DNA from: Loxodes magnus
Lineage: Eukaryota; Ciliophora; Karyorelictea; Loxodida; Loxodidae
DNA length: 64,000 bases
Assembly: GCA_946699065.1 (NCBI GenBank)
Contig: CAMPDV010001268.1
Coordinates: 1 to 64,000, forward strand
Direction: 5' to 3'
Below the pieces are notes generated by a model. It saw only the letters and a program-made list of their open reading frames with translations. It did no database searches and was not told the DNA's origin. The position numbers were made by a program, and so were the translations under genes. Positions 35,801-49,300 of this stretch are shown in pieces (position 1 is the stretch's first letter; each line of letters begins with the position of its first letter).

Positions 35801-37537
35801 AGATATGATATCATTAATATAAGGAAAGATAAAGGAAAATGAATTGCTGAAAAAATAGGATTATTTTGTGCAAGCTGCTCAATTATTCTACATCTCAATA
35901 AGAAAGTAATGTGAGGAGATGAAAGTTTTGAAACTCCAAAAGACTACATAGAAGATATAGACTGTCCCTTTAGAAGTAGAGAAATATAGAACTTTGATAG
36001 AGGATAAAAGTTATATTTTGGATTAATGATATTTATAGTATGTCTGACTGCTATATTTGCTTTTTGTAGTTATAAATGTTGACGTAGACAACCATTCAAA
36101 GAGCTAGATCAGCAAATTTAAATGTCAGTATCAGATGGAATTTGATTAATCTCCTTTATAATAGAATAATGCTAATATATATCAGTTGGTCCTAATTTTG
36201 AGTCTATTCACAGAATACTGGCTGATTTCTTTAATCTATTCAAGCTTGATTTATATGATTTAGTTAATTGAGGTAAAGATACCTTTTAAGTGTTCTTTTA
36301 TTTATCTTTAGCTATAGTACTGCTATGAGTTGCAATGATCGTAATTCTATGTCTAAGATTAGAAGAAAGGTTTCCTAAAAAATAACTAGCCACATAGTTA
36401 ACTGACGTTTCATTTTTTTTGCTTCCGATCATAGGATAAATCACATTTTTTCCAGTGCTTTACTTTTTAACAGATGTATTCATATGTATCAATGCAGTAG
36501 ATTTTGACAGAAACGGAAACTTAAGTTGAACTGAAAGTTACCTTGAACGAGATTGCTACACTAATTGTTGAGAAGGAAAGCACTAAATTTATGTATCAAT
36601 TTCTACCATTTGTCTAGTAATTTATATTCCTTCAATTATTTTCCTTCGGCCATTTGTTTAGGAAATATAGACTGAGGCACATATTAAGCAAACTCCTAAA
36701 TTTAATCTATTAAAAACCTTTGTGCAAACATTGACTATTTTAGTTTAAAAATCACTGTCCAGAAGAAGCTAATAATCCTATGGTGTTTTTTTTGTAATAG
36801 TATTTACCATTTTTACTGGTATAACTTGTAAGATAAAGACGTATAATTATGGTAGAGTATTTTTCTTGCAAGTAATTTGGTAAATAGCTATAATATGGAT
36901 TTCTTTGTTGGCAACAGTTAGTATGCTCACTGGTACAGAAGGGAAGAGAATATGGTTTATTGTACTAGCAGTTGGTTGGATTATTATCTTTACAAGTGGT
37001 TTATTAATTTTGTTCAAGAAATACCCTAAATATATTTATAGAGTGAAGCAAGACAATACTATTTTGTTTCGTTTCGCTTTTAAGCCCTGAGCTAAGGTAT
37101 AAATGCTGAAGAAACACATTTAGCTATACAAAAAAAATTCAATTTCCATATAATCAGACAAAAGAAAAGCTTTGAGTTCATCATTTAATAGAAATTTCTT
37201 GAAAACTACAGAAGGAGAAGAAACCAATTAGAAAGATGAGGAAATAACTGATAATATTAACGATTTGGTATTTAAGAATTTACATCAACAAGAATCTCAA
37301 ATAGTATTACAGAAGAAAATTGAGGTAGAATCGAAATATCCAAAAGTTTTCAAGGAGCAAAAGAGCGAATTAATAATGGTTAAAATTATCAACTAAGAAA
37401 TAAAAAATTAAGAATAACTATTAGAAAAAAAGGATCATAACATAGCAAAAAGTAAGGTTAATTATACTAGGTAAATCGATGTTTCAAGCAATTAACAATA
37501 ATTTTCTAAAAGAAGGGGTATCAAGTTACGAGTCTGA
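32852..37537 (+). CDS. Tandem-PBP1 seven-helix receptor-like protein, copy 2, with retroelement insertion
   Basis: Same architecture as copies 1 and 3: signal peptide from ATG 32852 (MLCLVQILNSYIILSL), two PBP1 lobes, Cys linker, seven membrane helices and a charged tail, ending at TGA 37535. The ectodomain is nearly identical to copy 3; the membrane part and tail differ clearly. At residue ~590, inside the second PBP1 domain (after WVYESII), an 845-bp Gag-only element with a 16-bp target duplication is inserted. The total gain is 861 bp, exactly 287 codons, and the inserted frame has no codon that must be a stop except ambiguous TGA. The gene therefore remains one open frame of ~1561 codons. 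The fold of the second lobe should be disturbed, so it is probably a pseudogene or a chimera. The last ~20 codons are also frame-shifted relative to copy 3. Confidence 0.65.
34612..34627 (+). repeat. Target-site duplication, left (16 bp)
   Basis: ATAAGAAATATAAAAT, duplicated at 35473-35488. The uninterrupted copy 3 has this sequence once, at 56532-56547, which proves the insertion. Confidence 0.9.
34628..35472 (+). mobile_element. Gag-only short retroelement (coiled coil + CCHC), copy A2
   Basis: 845-bp insertion whose ends are fixed by comparison with receptor copy 3. It encodes one uninterrupted protein from ATG 34646: MEQSIRLSKNQIKNAKRKAA, a Ser/acidic patch (EEDKSSSSEGK), a coiled coil (QGEKIRELMNTIEDQNNELL) and a perfect CCHC knuckle CYYCKSKWHLLQNC starting at 35177. 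The ORF is in the same frame as the receptor on both sides. The 3' end has three hairpins: TGTGG/CCACA (35343-35358), GCGTGG/CCACGC (35369-35387) and CCTGG/CCAGG (35408-35425), then a TTA-repeat tail. Stem sequences differ from copy A1 at 20268 but pairing is kept. No endonuclease or RT. This is the best preserved member and the most likely to have moved recently. Confidence 0.85.
35473..35488 (+). repeat. Target-site duplication, right (16 bp)
   Basis: Exact second copy of ATAAGAAATATAAAAT, directly after the TTA tail; receptor coding resumes in the original frame. Confidence 0.9.
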
Positions 37538-37601
37538 GAACATTTAACATTTAATTAAAAACAAATATTTTTATAATTTGCAAAGGAGATAAATAGGTAA
37601 A

Positions 37602-38465
37602 AAAGGATAAAATTAAGTTTATAGTCTTAGAAAAGAGCTCCAGGGTTCACTTGTTTTTGTTCCTGCTCTTTCTTGAACTAAAGGACTGCGTAGGACTACA
37701 TTAGTCCGCCATCCTTGTCTCTCCCTCATCCACTAATTATCGTTATAGTTTCTTCTTCCATTTTTATAAATCTCGTTGTTTCTAGAGTTGTAGAATTTCT
37801 TTCTGTATACTTATCCTGTTCTTGTTGGTCATATTCTGAAAAGTTAGTCTAATATTTATTACTTGTTAATTTTTTCAATTTCTTGTTTCTTCCAGCATTT
37901 TTTCCAGCAATTATTTTTCTAGCATAAATAGCACCGAATCTTTTTGCAATAATAATTGATCTTATTTATTTCTTATTATTAGAATTCCGATTCGATTTTC
38001 ATTGGGATATTTGATTATTAATCTTATTAATCTTATAATTTTTAAATTATTACTTGCTATTATTCTTGTTTTTCTTAAAGTTGCTTTATTTTATATTCAA
38101 TTTAAGAAAAATGAAATTGGAACAGTTGAGGGACTTCGTTAAATTATTTATCAATTTATTCCAATTTAATTACTATTTACGATTAGATTTTATTTAATGA
38201 TTCATCTATGGATGGGAATTATAGGTTTAATTATTCCATTAATTTTTCTAGTAAGTTTTCTAAATTTTCTATTTTTTATCTTTGCTTTTTCAAGTCATAT
38301 TGGATATTTGATATCCTTTGCTGAACTGATTATGCAAAGGATTCCTTAGATTATTAATCTTTATCTTATTAAAGCTATTCTTCAATTAAATTAGGTTATT
38401 CTTATTTTTTAAAGTATTAGTTAATAGAGGTCTATTATTTCTTAGGTGCCATTTTATATAATGTA
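37602..38465 (-). mobile_element. Gag-like element, family B, minus-strand copy
   Basis: Reverse-complement of the element at 61145-62010, to which it is closely similar over its whole length. It encodes a basic N-terminus (MAPKKQQTSINQYFKKQE), a strong coiled coil (LLEKAKIKIENLENLLEKL) and a four-cysteine knuckle CYLCQKNNCWKKC (C-X2-C-X4-C-X3-C). The short inverted repeat GGACTA/TAGTCC lies near its 3' end, and the tail is based on ATCCTTTT. N-terminus and coiled coil are in different frames in both copies. It inserted about 65 bp beyond the proposed stop of receptor copy 2. No clear target duplication. No RT or endonuclease. Confidence 0.65.
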
Positions 38466-39064
38466 ATAAACTTTAAATGAATAAGTAACTAAATGTAGTC
38501 TGTTTTTTTCTAACGCAGCACATAATAAAGAAAATAATTTAAAGAATCCAACCAATTCATCCAATAAGCTAGTAAGGCTAAAGAAAGGGAAGCATAAGAT
38601 TGCTTGAGTAAATTTGATATTTATATTAGTTTAAGTATAAATATCTTAAGTCTAAATGATAATTATTTCTAAATTAACTTTAGCTTAATAAATTAATTTT
38701 AAATAGAAAATACATTTCGATAATATAGAAGAAGATATTAAATTGAAGTGGTGTTTCTTACTGTTATATATGCAAGGAATAAAAATAGTACTATATCCTT
38801 AATTACCACACATTATAAATCGCAAATAATACAGAAGAAACTTAATAATAGATAAGTATCATTGAATATAGAGGAAACATTAATAAATACAAAAATAGCA
38901 AATAAAAACTAAAGTCTAATAAAAGTTAAAATACAATACTTAGTGAAGTTCATTTCAATTAAATTACTATGAATTAATATAAAAGTATAGGAAAATATAA
39001 TTATTATATATAAATGGCATGTATAAGATAGTTCACTTAAAATCAATCTCCTGATAGCAATAAG
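38466..39064. other. No supportable gene
   Basis: AT-rich spacer, nothing recognised. Confidence 0.4.
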
Positions 39065-39736
39065 ATGATTTGATTAAGGTTTATATATTATAGGCTGATA
39101 TCAAAAATTATAAGAGACAATGCAACAACTAATTAGATTTATATCTATGAATTTATTAACTCTAAAAGGATAATTAAATCCTTAATAAGAATTGAGCTTA
39201 AAGATTCTATACATCTATTTATTTAAAAATTAAAAGGTTAGGAGAAAAAATATAATAAATTAGAAATCTCAATTAAATAATAATAAACAATTTTGATTAA
39301 AAATATGCATGTTCTAATGAAGATCAAGCAATCAAACTAAAATATTAATCAAAAAATAAAAAGAAAATCAACTATCTAATTAATTTTAGAAGACTAAGAC
39401 ATACAAAAAAAGCTGTTCTTAGGTACCAAAAATTGCAAAGAAGTAAAAGTAAAAAATGAAAAAATAACCAAGATTCGTTATATGTCTGAAGTTGATCTAT
39501 AAAGGAAAAAAATGATCGGTGGAGACTAAATACTCTAGAAATAACAGATTCTCAAAAGGAAAAATCAAACAAATGTTGTAAAGGAATGAGATTGAAATAA
39601 AATATAAACGAAAAGAAAAGAAAAGATAGACTAACAGCTATCAATATGCTATTCAATAATAGAAACCGGAGAAGAAATGAGCGATTTCAATGATTTTTAC
39701 GATGATTCTAGAGATTTTTTATAAACTAATATGTGA
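39065..39736 (+). CDS. Hypothetical protein fragment with coiled coil
   Basis: Frame from ATG 39065 to TGA 39734, about 223 residues. It has charged, Lys/Gln-rich coiled-coil-like stretches (LKGQEKKYNKLEISIKQQQ) and a conspicuous acidic C-terminus (ETGEEMSDFNDFYDDSRDF) just before the proposed stop. The acidic end and the mix of residues look coding, but I recognise no family and the start is only the first convenient ATG. It could be the 3' part of a larger gene or another Gag-like remnant. Confidence 0.25.
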
Positions 39737-40029
39737 AAAACCATATAAAAGGCAACATCAAATTAATAAATTAAGTTATTTTATCTATAAATAAAGATTG
39801 ATTTTATATTAGCTTAATTAATATAATTTCATATTATTCTTTTATTTTAGACTTTAGAAGTTTTGCTCTTCACAACAAAATTCATCAAATTCAGAAAAAT
39901 GAAGAAAAACTAGGTATAAAAATTTATTTTTATTTATCTTCAGAGATAAAATCTAGTCTTTATCAATATAAAATTTTAAAATATATAATAAAATAAGAAT
40001 ATTATAACAGTAATAATAGATTAGCATTA

Positions 40030-40790
40030 TTCCTCCTTTACCAAAATCATCACGGTTTAAGTTAAGTCTAATTATAATATTGATTATAAAAGCTTCCTTT
40101 CAGCTCTCATAGTTATTGATAATTTTCCTCCTATTTTTTTCTTCAGCTCAATCTTTATCTTGCTTTGATAATCAATCGTCTTATTGTTTTATGATTATGT
40201 TTTCTTTAGCTCCTCTTAACATTTTCTTTATTAATATGTTATTTGCTTTTGTTTCTGTTCATGTAATTCCTATCCTTGATTTAGCCTTTTTTTAGAAATT
40301 TAATCCTCGTTTGGGCAATTTATTCGACTCAGTTTCCTCAAAATTTTTTCTCTCTATTCTTTAAGTTTTTTTGAATTATTAACATGTTATTACCGAATCC
40401 TTTCCTTTTACAGTATAAATAAATAAATTTATTTTTCAGATACTTGTTTTTAACTGGTTCTTAATCTTTCTCAATATCTATAGGGGTTCTATTGCTTTGA
40501 TTTAATTGGACTATTGATTATGTGCATAAGGTGAATTGATTAAGTCTCTTTTGTATTAGTTTTAAATGGAAGTTGATTCCTTATATTTCTGATTTGCAGC
40601 GAATTAATTTTTTTAATTAGTGATTTTGTTTTTTGTCTTACCGCAGTTTATAGCAAAGTAATAATTTTTTAATTAATAGCCAAGATTTAAGTTTTTAGGG
40701 TCTGATTCTCCAAGAAAAGTAGTTGTATTTCTTTTAATATTTAATGGTTAAGGAAGGTAATTTTTCTCTTTAGAATAAGATTGGTCCATT
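40030..40790 (-). mobile_element. Decayed Gag-like remnant, minus strand
   Basis: On the minus strand the pyrimidine-rich tract reads as a Lys/Gln/Asn-rich basic protein. It has a short knuckle-like remnant YLYCKRKGFGNN (around 40.42 kb) that resembles the CYLCKLKGH knuckle of the 7.8-kb ORF1 with the first cysteine and the histidine lost. A very basic tail follows. Assignment rests on composition and one degenerate motif, so it is tentative. Confidence 0.25.
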
Positions 40791-43313
40791 TAATTTATAT
40801 CATAATAAATATAAATTCTAAATAATAATTAATTTATTCTATAAATCACAGAAACTCCTTCTCATCAGTATAATAAAGCAACCTGTATATTTATCTAAAA
40901 GGAAAGCTAATTTAAGTGTAAACTAAGCAATAAAGCTTAGAATCTGAAAGTAGATTATCTTTTATTAAATAAAGTAAAGTAAATGCTTTAATAATTCTTA
41001 GTTTTAACTTAATTATATCATAATTTTATTTTCTTTTGCTTGTCTAAATATTAATTTATCACCTTCTAAAATAAAATGCTTAGTAGAAAGCAATTTGCTT
41101 TAAATTAGTTTTTAGTAACTAATAGAATATATAAGTAATATTTAAAATAACTAAATAGCTAATTATTATATAATCTTTTATTTAAAAACCTACTTTCTTA
41201 GATTATACCTTTATATTAGACTGCTTAGTCTTTATGAATGCTTAACTTTAATTTTACCAATTCTTCATTTTCTATATTAAGCAAATTTATCCTGATAATT
41301 ATTAAATCTCACTGTTATAAGTATAGATGAAAACCAAAGAAAAAAGCTATAGAAATATGAGTAGATACTAGAATTGGAAACTTGAGAACATTAACCCCTA
41401 ACTTCTTAAAGAAGAAATGCTTTTAACTAATAACTATATAGATTGATATTTCCTTTACCTCTAGTTAATTATTATGCTTCCAGATAAAGAAATAATCACT
41501 GTTATAGATATTATCTACCAATCTAGTTTAAATATGATATAATAAGCTAGTTGTTATATTTATTCTCTTTTAGTTCTTTTACATTCAAAGTATATTCTCA
41601 ATACTTTTATAAGATAACCCTAAGTTATCTAATAAATAGCTAAATATCTAGTAGTTAAAATATCTTAAAGTTCTCAGTTTAATTGAAGGTTTTAATTTGT
41701 TGCTAATAAGTTTGGAAATTAACTAAACTACCATAGCAATAGTTATATTAAAAGTCCTATATTTTATATAATTAGATCAAACGTTAATTCAATGTAAGTC
41801 ACCAAAAAGCAAGTAGACTAATAAATAAACAGATGCAGTTGAATTTAAAGGCAATTAAATTATAAAATGTGTTTTAAGTGTAGTTGTAAAAGAAGTTCAC
41901 TCTATAAAGGTTATTTTCTTTATGAATTATTATCTAACTTACTTGCATTCCTTTTTTAATTATTGCATCAATAAATCTCTATTATGCTTTTTTATTTTTA
42001 ACTCTAAATTTATAAGGAAATAATATCATAAACCATAAATAAAATATTAGAAGTCACTTCATAATTAGTTGCTTTTTTGGATTTTATTATGAATAAACTT
42101 TTTATTTTTGTATTAAAAGAAGAGATATTTCTTAAATTCCTTTACTGTGAGTGTAGCTAATACAACAGTAGTAATATGAAATAAAAAATAATTAAAGACT
42201 TAGTTTACCTTTTATCTTAAGCTACATCATTATATGAATACATCTAAGTATATTAATTAAATTACCTTAAAATATTTAATTTAGTTATATCTAAAAATAC
42301 AGAAGAGAAGTGTTATATTTAATTTCTGCTTTAAAAGTTAAGAGTTTATTTTTCTTTAATTTTACTAATTATTGTATCTTCTTGCATTAAAAGAAAGCTG
42401 CTACGAATATTAATTATTCCTATTCAAAGAATACCAAAAGAAGATATCTAGTTAGTTGAGTTAAAGAATGGAAGTTATCAGATAAATTATAAAATTAAGA
42501 TTAATAAAGAGACTAAATAAACTAAATGTAACAAAATACTTAAAAAGTATAAGAATAGAAATGATTGAAAGCTTTAAGTTTATATTATCTATATTTGATT
42601 TCTTTATATAATGAAATAAATATTCTCTAAGATACTCTATTTCTTAATTAATAGAAGAACTTAAACATGCTATAGATTTACTAATAGCTTCTAATTCATT
42701 TTTATTTATTAATATTTTAAAAATATAAGCATTGATATTGTGTAAGGCGTCAATTTATTTTACTTTCTAGTTGAAGGATAAAAACAATATCAGGTTTATT
42801 TAAGATTTGATTGAAAGGAGTATAGTAAGTGAGTGCTTAAGTTATATTGATTAAGTGAAGAGTTTTAAATGACTTGTTTAGATTACCTTAGTAATCTAAT
42901 AATTCTATTATAGATAGTGCAATACATTTTCTATTTCTTAAAGCCAAAATTAATTTAATGATGCGAAATTTATTTAATTAGTGATTTCTTTATTTAAAAA
43001 TCATTTATATAATTCATTTATCATGTAACTTGAAGATTATGAGCCTGATATAAACTGATATTTGCCGCTTTAAAATAAAAGACAAATAATACTTATTAAA
43101 ACATTAATTTTATAAGTATCTTCATGCTTTTTCTTTCTATTTAATCAAAATACTTTATACCATTCTTAAGCCGCATATTATACAAAATATTTAATTATCA
43201 GTTTACTCTCTAAGCTCCTAATAAAGTAAATAATCTCAAGTTCTTAGATAAGACATATGAAAATAAAAGATTTATTAGCTTATCAATTTAAAATAATATT
43301 AGCTTAACTAAAG
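40791..43313. other. No supportable gene
   Basis: AT-rich interval upstream of the beta-helix gene. Open frames exist, but I see no signal peptide, domain or repeat. Confidence 0.4.
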
Positions 43314-46300
43314 ATGTATTTTAGCTTCTTTCTTATTTATGTTTAGTTTCTTTTTTGTTTATCTTAAGTTTATGTCACTAGCATCTAATACTCAGGACCC
43401 CCTAAGGATGGATCTGCTCAATTTCCCTATACCTCTATTGAATAAGCAATTGGATAAGGAAACCTCTTACTTTTGTCTGGTGGGACTCATTGAACTAATT
43501 TTAATTATACTCTAGAAGTTTCCCTTTTAAAAATTCAAACTCTATTCTGCTTAAATTCTAATATCAGTACTAATTATTTCCACTGTAGTGAAGGTGAAAA
43601 AGCAAGGATATTAGTTAAAAAAGAAGTGATGCTTACAATAAAATATTAATTGAAGCTTGAATCTTTAATCTTTGATGGCACCTTTTCTTTCTTGAATGAT
43701 GATTATCAGCCTGCTAATATATCTTGCTCTTTCTGCTATGAATTTTGTCCTGTCATAAGAGATTTGAATAATGAGTGAGTTACAGATGAATTTGGAATAA
43801 CTTGGAATCTAAATAGTTTCCCTTGATCTCCTTTATGTCTTGAAGATAAAAAGCTTGATTCTCTTTTTAGAGTTTAGTAGGGAGGATCTTTATCTTTAAA
43901 TAATATAGAAATCAGAAGGTTTAGAAAATGATAAGATTCATTGATAAATTGTTTTGACTGCGAACTAACAATAAGCAACACTATTTTCAACACAAACGAA
44001 GTAAGAACTGCAATTATATACATTCAAAACTCTAAGGCATACTCATAAAAAATCTATAAACTAGTTAATTCCACTTTCCTGAATACTAACCTCTATCATA
44101 GAGTGGATATCAATATATCAGATAAATGAAAATGGGGTTAACTTGTAAAAGTGAAAAATGCTACCATAGTCATATTCAATCAAGTCAAATATATTCATAA
44201 TATTATCTATAATAGCTTTGACGAATACTCTCTTATGAACTTTGAGGATGTTAATTAAATTATTTTCCGTGACTGCTACTTTAATAGTAATATTGCTTCT
44301 TAAAGTATGATAAGAATTTGATACTCGGATTCTTATCAATACGACATCAATAATTTCCAAATAGTAAACCTAGAAATAAGCAACTCGATTTTCACTTAGA
44401 ACTCAGGAATGAAAGTACATATAATAAGTATAGAAACTAAATAAAATGGATAAGTCATTCCAAATATCTTAATTAACAACACAATATTCAAGTATAACAC
44501 TGGAATTAGAGAAACTCTCTCTAGTGTGCTCTTATTCTCTTAAAGACAGAACTATCAAAGTGTATTTTTCTAGGCTTTTCTAAATGTTTAAAACACCATC
44601 ATTTAAGAAAATTTCGCTAAATCAATCTTTTATTTATGAAACTATAATAGCACTTGGTTTTATAACTGCCAGTTCATTCAAAATGCTTAGTATGATTTTT
44701 CAAATTTCTAGTAGTTTTCTCCCATTTTAATTTAATTTTATGATAATAACCAGCTTGAATTTTTATAAGTTCATGGCTTTCTACCAATAATAAATGAGAC
44801 AGCATTATAATTCGAATTAATATGGGAAAAAGATGAAAAGATTAATTAAATTTTATGTGAAGCTCTGCTTAATTTTGGAAGCGAGAGGACTTTGTACTAC
44901 TTAAGGATAGAAAATTCCTTTTTCATATAAAACGAATGCAATAATGGACCTTTTGTTAATGTATTCATATCTAATCAACTGCTTGTGATTAATACTACAT
45001 TCAGTTAAAACCTTATCAACCATATATATGGTGCTTTAATTAACTTCCATACTATCCAAGATATAGATATCAGATCATCTCTTTTCTATTCAAATCGAAA
45101 CGTAGCTCAAGACTCAAAATGCATCGTAGTATTTGCCAACAGAAATCAAAATTTTAAGTTAGATTAGAGTGGTTTCTTCGAAAATTATGCTGCTAAAGGA
45201 CTGATAAATATAAACTCTCAGAATGTCTATATTGCAAACAGCAAATTCTAAGGAAATTCAAATGTTTACGGCTAGCCTATTTAAATTGAGCTATAAGGAA
45301 GCTAATCTACTGTCTTCTTAAGCTAAAACTCCTTTTCAAATCATAAATATAGCAGTGAAAATGCAGGCATAGTTATACAAACCTAAAGCAATGAAAAGTA
45401 GGAGATAGAGATGATTATAGAATAGTGCAGCTTTTCTAATGTCTATGCATTTTATGGAAATGCAGGAATTTATTTTTCCTAAAATTTGAATTTCAAAGTA
45501 GGTTCCCGTATTGCCAAGAACACATTTGAGAATATCATAGCTAGTACAATCCTATCTATCTAAGAGTTTTCAGGCTAACTTTTGGTTCAGTAAAACTATT
45601 TCTCAAGCATTTCGTCTGCTTATCTAATTCTAGCTAACTATCATTTTTCAAATTTAACTTCAAACTTAATAATATCCGAGTGTAGCTTTAGAAATATATC
45701 TTAGGACAGTAACTCTATTTAAATATCTAACAGCAAGGCTAAAAAAGGGTTAGGAGGAAAAATTACTATTCATAATTCAATTTTCAAGCAAACCAGCAAA
45801 TATGCCTTGAACTTAAAATCGAGTGAGGTATTTTGTTAAGATATAAGCATCTTTAATTAATCTCAACTTGGATCTATTCTTTTATTCAACTCTAGTGCTG
45901 TTTTTAATCGATTAAATTGCTCCTACAATAGAAAAGGTTAAGGGGATCTTTAAGGAGTTTGTTTCTAAATATTGGATTATAACAGCTTAGTGCATATATA
46001 CAACTCTACCTTTTGTTAGAATTTAGGAAACTCTATCGAAATTTATTATTCGGTTGCTTTTATTGACAACTCTGTTTTTGAAGAAAACGAGTCGTTGGAT
46101 GTTTCAGTCATATCTTGCTCATAAAATGCTGTTGCGAAGTTTAATAATAGCATCATAAGAAGAAATAGAAGCATTTATGGAAGTATATATGGTTCTCAGT
46201 AAGCCTGAATTGAAATGATCAATAGTTAAATTATCGAAAATTAATCTCAATATGTAGGAAGTGCGGCTTTCGTAACTAGTTAATCACTTTTCATTGGAAG

Positions 46301-49300
46301 ATAGATTGAAATAGCATATAATACAGTGGTGATTGGGACTCTTTGAGTTGTGAGCGATGGAATAACTTTTATTTATGATTCAATAATTCATCATAATTTA
46401 GCATCGAAATGTTCAGTTCTATGTTGTATCTCTACAGGAAATAGAAATTTTAATAAGAAAGCCTAAATTTCTATTATTGGCAGTACGTTAATTTACTAAA
46501 ATGAAAATTAAGATTCAACTATTCTACTGATTTTTTCCTTTCTTTAAATCAAGGATATCCTTATGTACGAAAATAAGGCAAAAAACTCCGCAGGCATTTA
46601 GTTATCTCTTAGTTAGCTATGAACTGAAAATTCAATTTTCAAAAATTAAATTGGACAAATAAGCGCATTTTTCACGATTGGGGAGTAATCAAACTGCTCT
46701 TTTTATAGAAATATATTTATTAATGGCACTGCTGATTTAGGAGCTGCTGTCTATTCCGTTAACTCAATACTATATGATTAAGGCAGTTTGTACTTAAACA
46801 ACTTAGGAAGATAAGGAGGTTGTATTTATGGGACATCACTGTCCTAGATTTACATTTTAAACTCAACTTATAAGAATAATTGAGGTGCGTTTAGTTCAGA
46901 TATTTATGCAGAGAATTGCTAAATTTTAGAAATTGAATAAAGCTAATTTGAAGACTTTTAATCACTTTCTATTCTACTACAAAATTCTAACTTTAAGATT
47001 TATAACTCTTATTTCAAGAATGGAAAGTTAAGTTAGCTATAAAAAGGAGGAATTATAAAATAATAAAATTCTAAATTTACTTTAGTAGAAAGTAGTAACT
47101 TCTCATTTGGATTGGCTTAAGTTGGAGGATGCTTATTCCTATAAGATTAGAATGGAAATTCCTTAGCTCATATCAACAATTGTTATTTCTCTAACTGTAG
47201 CGCTTTAAAAGAGGGAGGAGCAATCTACAGTGATAGTGTGAACTTAACAATTTAAAATTCATTTTTCTATAATAATTGGGTTAAAGAGACTTTTTCAAAA
47301 GGAGGTGCTTTAAGAATGATTTCTAGCTAAGAAAATATTTTCTTAAGTGTGAATAAAAGTAAATTTTGAAGTAATTATGCTGTAAATGGAGAAGGAGGTG
47401 GTATTTCTTGGGATCTGATTAATGTTCCTAGCATAGAAGTAAATTCAGAAGACTTTGGATTTTATTTTAAGGGAAATAAAGCTGAATATGGACCTGATAT
47501 TAGTAGTATAGGCAGCTAAATCCTAACGGAAAGTGAATTAGTGAGAAGCAGTAGATTTGTAGAGGAGGAAGAAATAATATAGGGAATTCCTGGATTGACT
47601 CAAATAAAAAGAAAGTTAGTTCTAGTAGATTATTATGGATAAGTAGTTAGTACAGATAGTAACTCACATATTACAGTTTACAGCAATTAAGGAAAACTAG
47701 AAGGATAAGTTTGAATATAATGCGATAAAGGATTTTATGAAATAGATAAAATAATAGTAAAATATTAGCCTTTAAGTACTATCTTCCTATCCATTCAAAG
47801 CTAAATTTCAGATTCTTATTCTTTTTCATCTAGTAAAAAGAACATAAAAGTAGAATTACTAAATTGTGAAGTAGGCTCTATACTGATTAACTAAAATAGC
47901 TGCTAAGTTTGTTTGCAAAACTAATATTCATTATCTATTTAAGACAAATCATGTAAGTAATGCTAAGATGAATCTACTTGCTATGGAGGAGCTCTAGTAT
48001 TTCCTAAAGCATAATACTGAAGAGTTGGCTTTTATTCAGATACTTTTCTTTTATGTCCAAATGATAAGGCTTGCTTAGGTACATATTTAGGTTCTTAAGA
48101 AGTAGCAAATATTTTGAACGATTATAGAGATATAGAGTAACTTAATTTAAACTGATAAGGAAGTTGTAGAAATGGATATAAAGGAAACTTATGTGGAGTA
48201 TGTCATAAAGGTTATTCTAAATAAGGATTATTCAAATGTGCTCAATGTTTAGATTAAGGAAGTACCATTGCAATAACAGTCTTAGCTACTATTATAATAA
48301 TCATCTACATCGCTTACATGATTAAGAAAACCATTCAACTAGCCACTTAGAAATCAAGATATGTAGGTATATACTTAAAAATTTTTACTTAGTATATTCA
48401 AATCAATCTAATCATCAAATCTCTCGAAGTCTAATGACCAAAACTAATCACTCACTTTTTTGATTCTTAGAAAAGAATAGGAGAAAGAACCTACAATGTA
48501 TTTAATCTAGATTGCTTAATAAATTCAGATAATGATTGAATGTTTTTCTACAAAGTGATAATGATGTTTATACTTCCTTGGATTGTCATTCTAATTTGTG
48601 TATTAGCCTGAAGTATTTTTTATCTCTTTAGGAAAACAGAACGGAACCACTTAACTGCTTCCATTATAATAAGTATATTCTAGGTTCATCCTTTTATTAT
48701 CACAGTTTTCTTTTAATCACTAAGCTGCAGAGAAATAAGTAAAGGAGAGTTTTATCTCAATTAGTATTTAGACGTTCCATGCTGATAAGGCAAGCACTTA
48801 AATTACGTTTTGCTAATAACAATTCCAGGAATAATAATTTGAATGATTATAATGCCAGCAGTTCTTTACTTCTACATAAATAGAAATAAAAGGAGACTTT
48901 AATAGATAAATTTGAAGTAGAAAGTAGGATTTATCTATATTGGCTATAAGAACTAATTTTACTATTGAGAGTTCATCAAATTATCGAATTCTAATTTCAT
49001 TTATAGTCACTTTCTCAGCTAATTTAACAACTCAAGTATAAGTAGCCTTGCTATTCTTTATGGTACTAACAATGTGATACTCATAGCAGCGATTTTCTCC
49101 ATATTTAGAAGATTAAATCAATTAAGTTGAAAGTAAAGCTCATTTTAACTAAGCTATCATTCTATACAGCCTTTCTATTATTTAGAATGAAGCCTCAAAT
49201 CCCTTTACAGAACTATTTTTCTTCATCCTATTCTTAGCCTTTAACTTTAACTTCTTCTTATTCTGACTTAGAGGCTTTATCTTCGAGTTTGCTTTCTCCA

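Noticed and set aside
48968..49006. Possible short intron (GT...AG) to explain the frame change in the beta-helix gene
   Set aside because: The only nearby GT...AG segment is 36 nt, a multiple of three, so removing it would not restore the frame, and it would delete conserved-looking residues.
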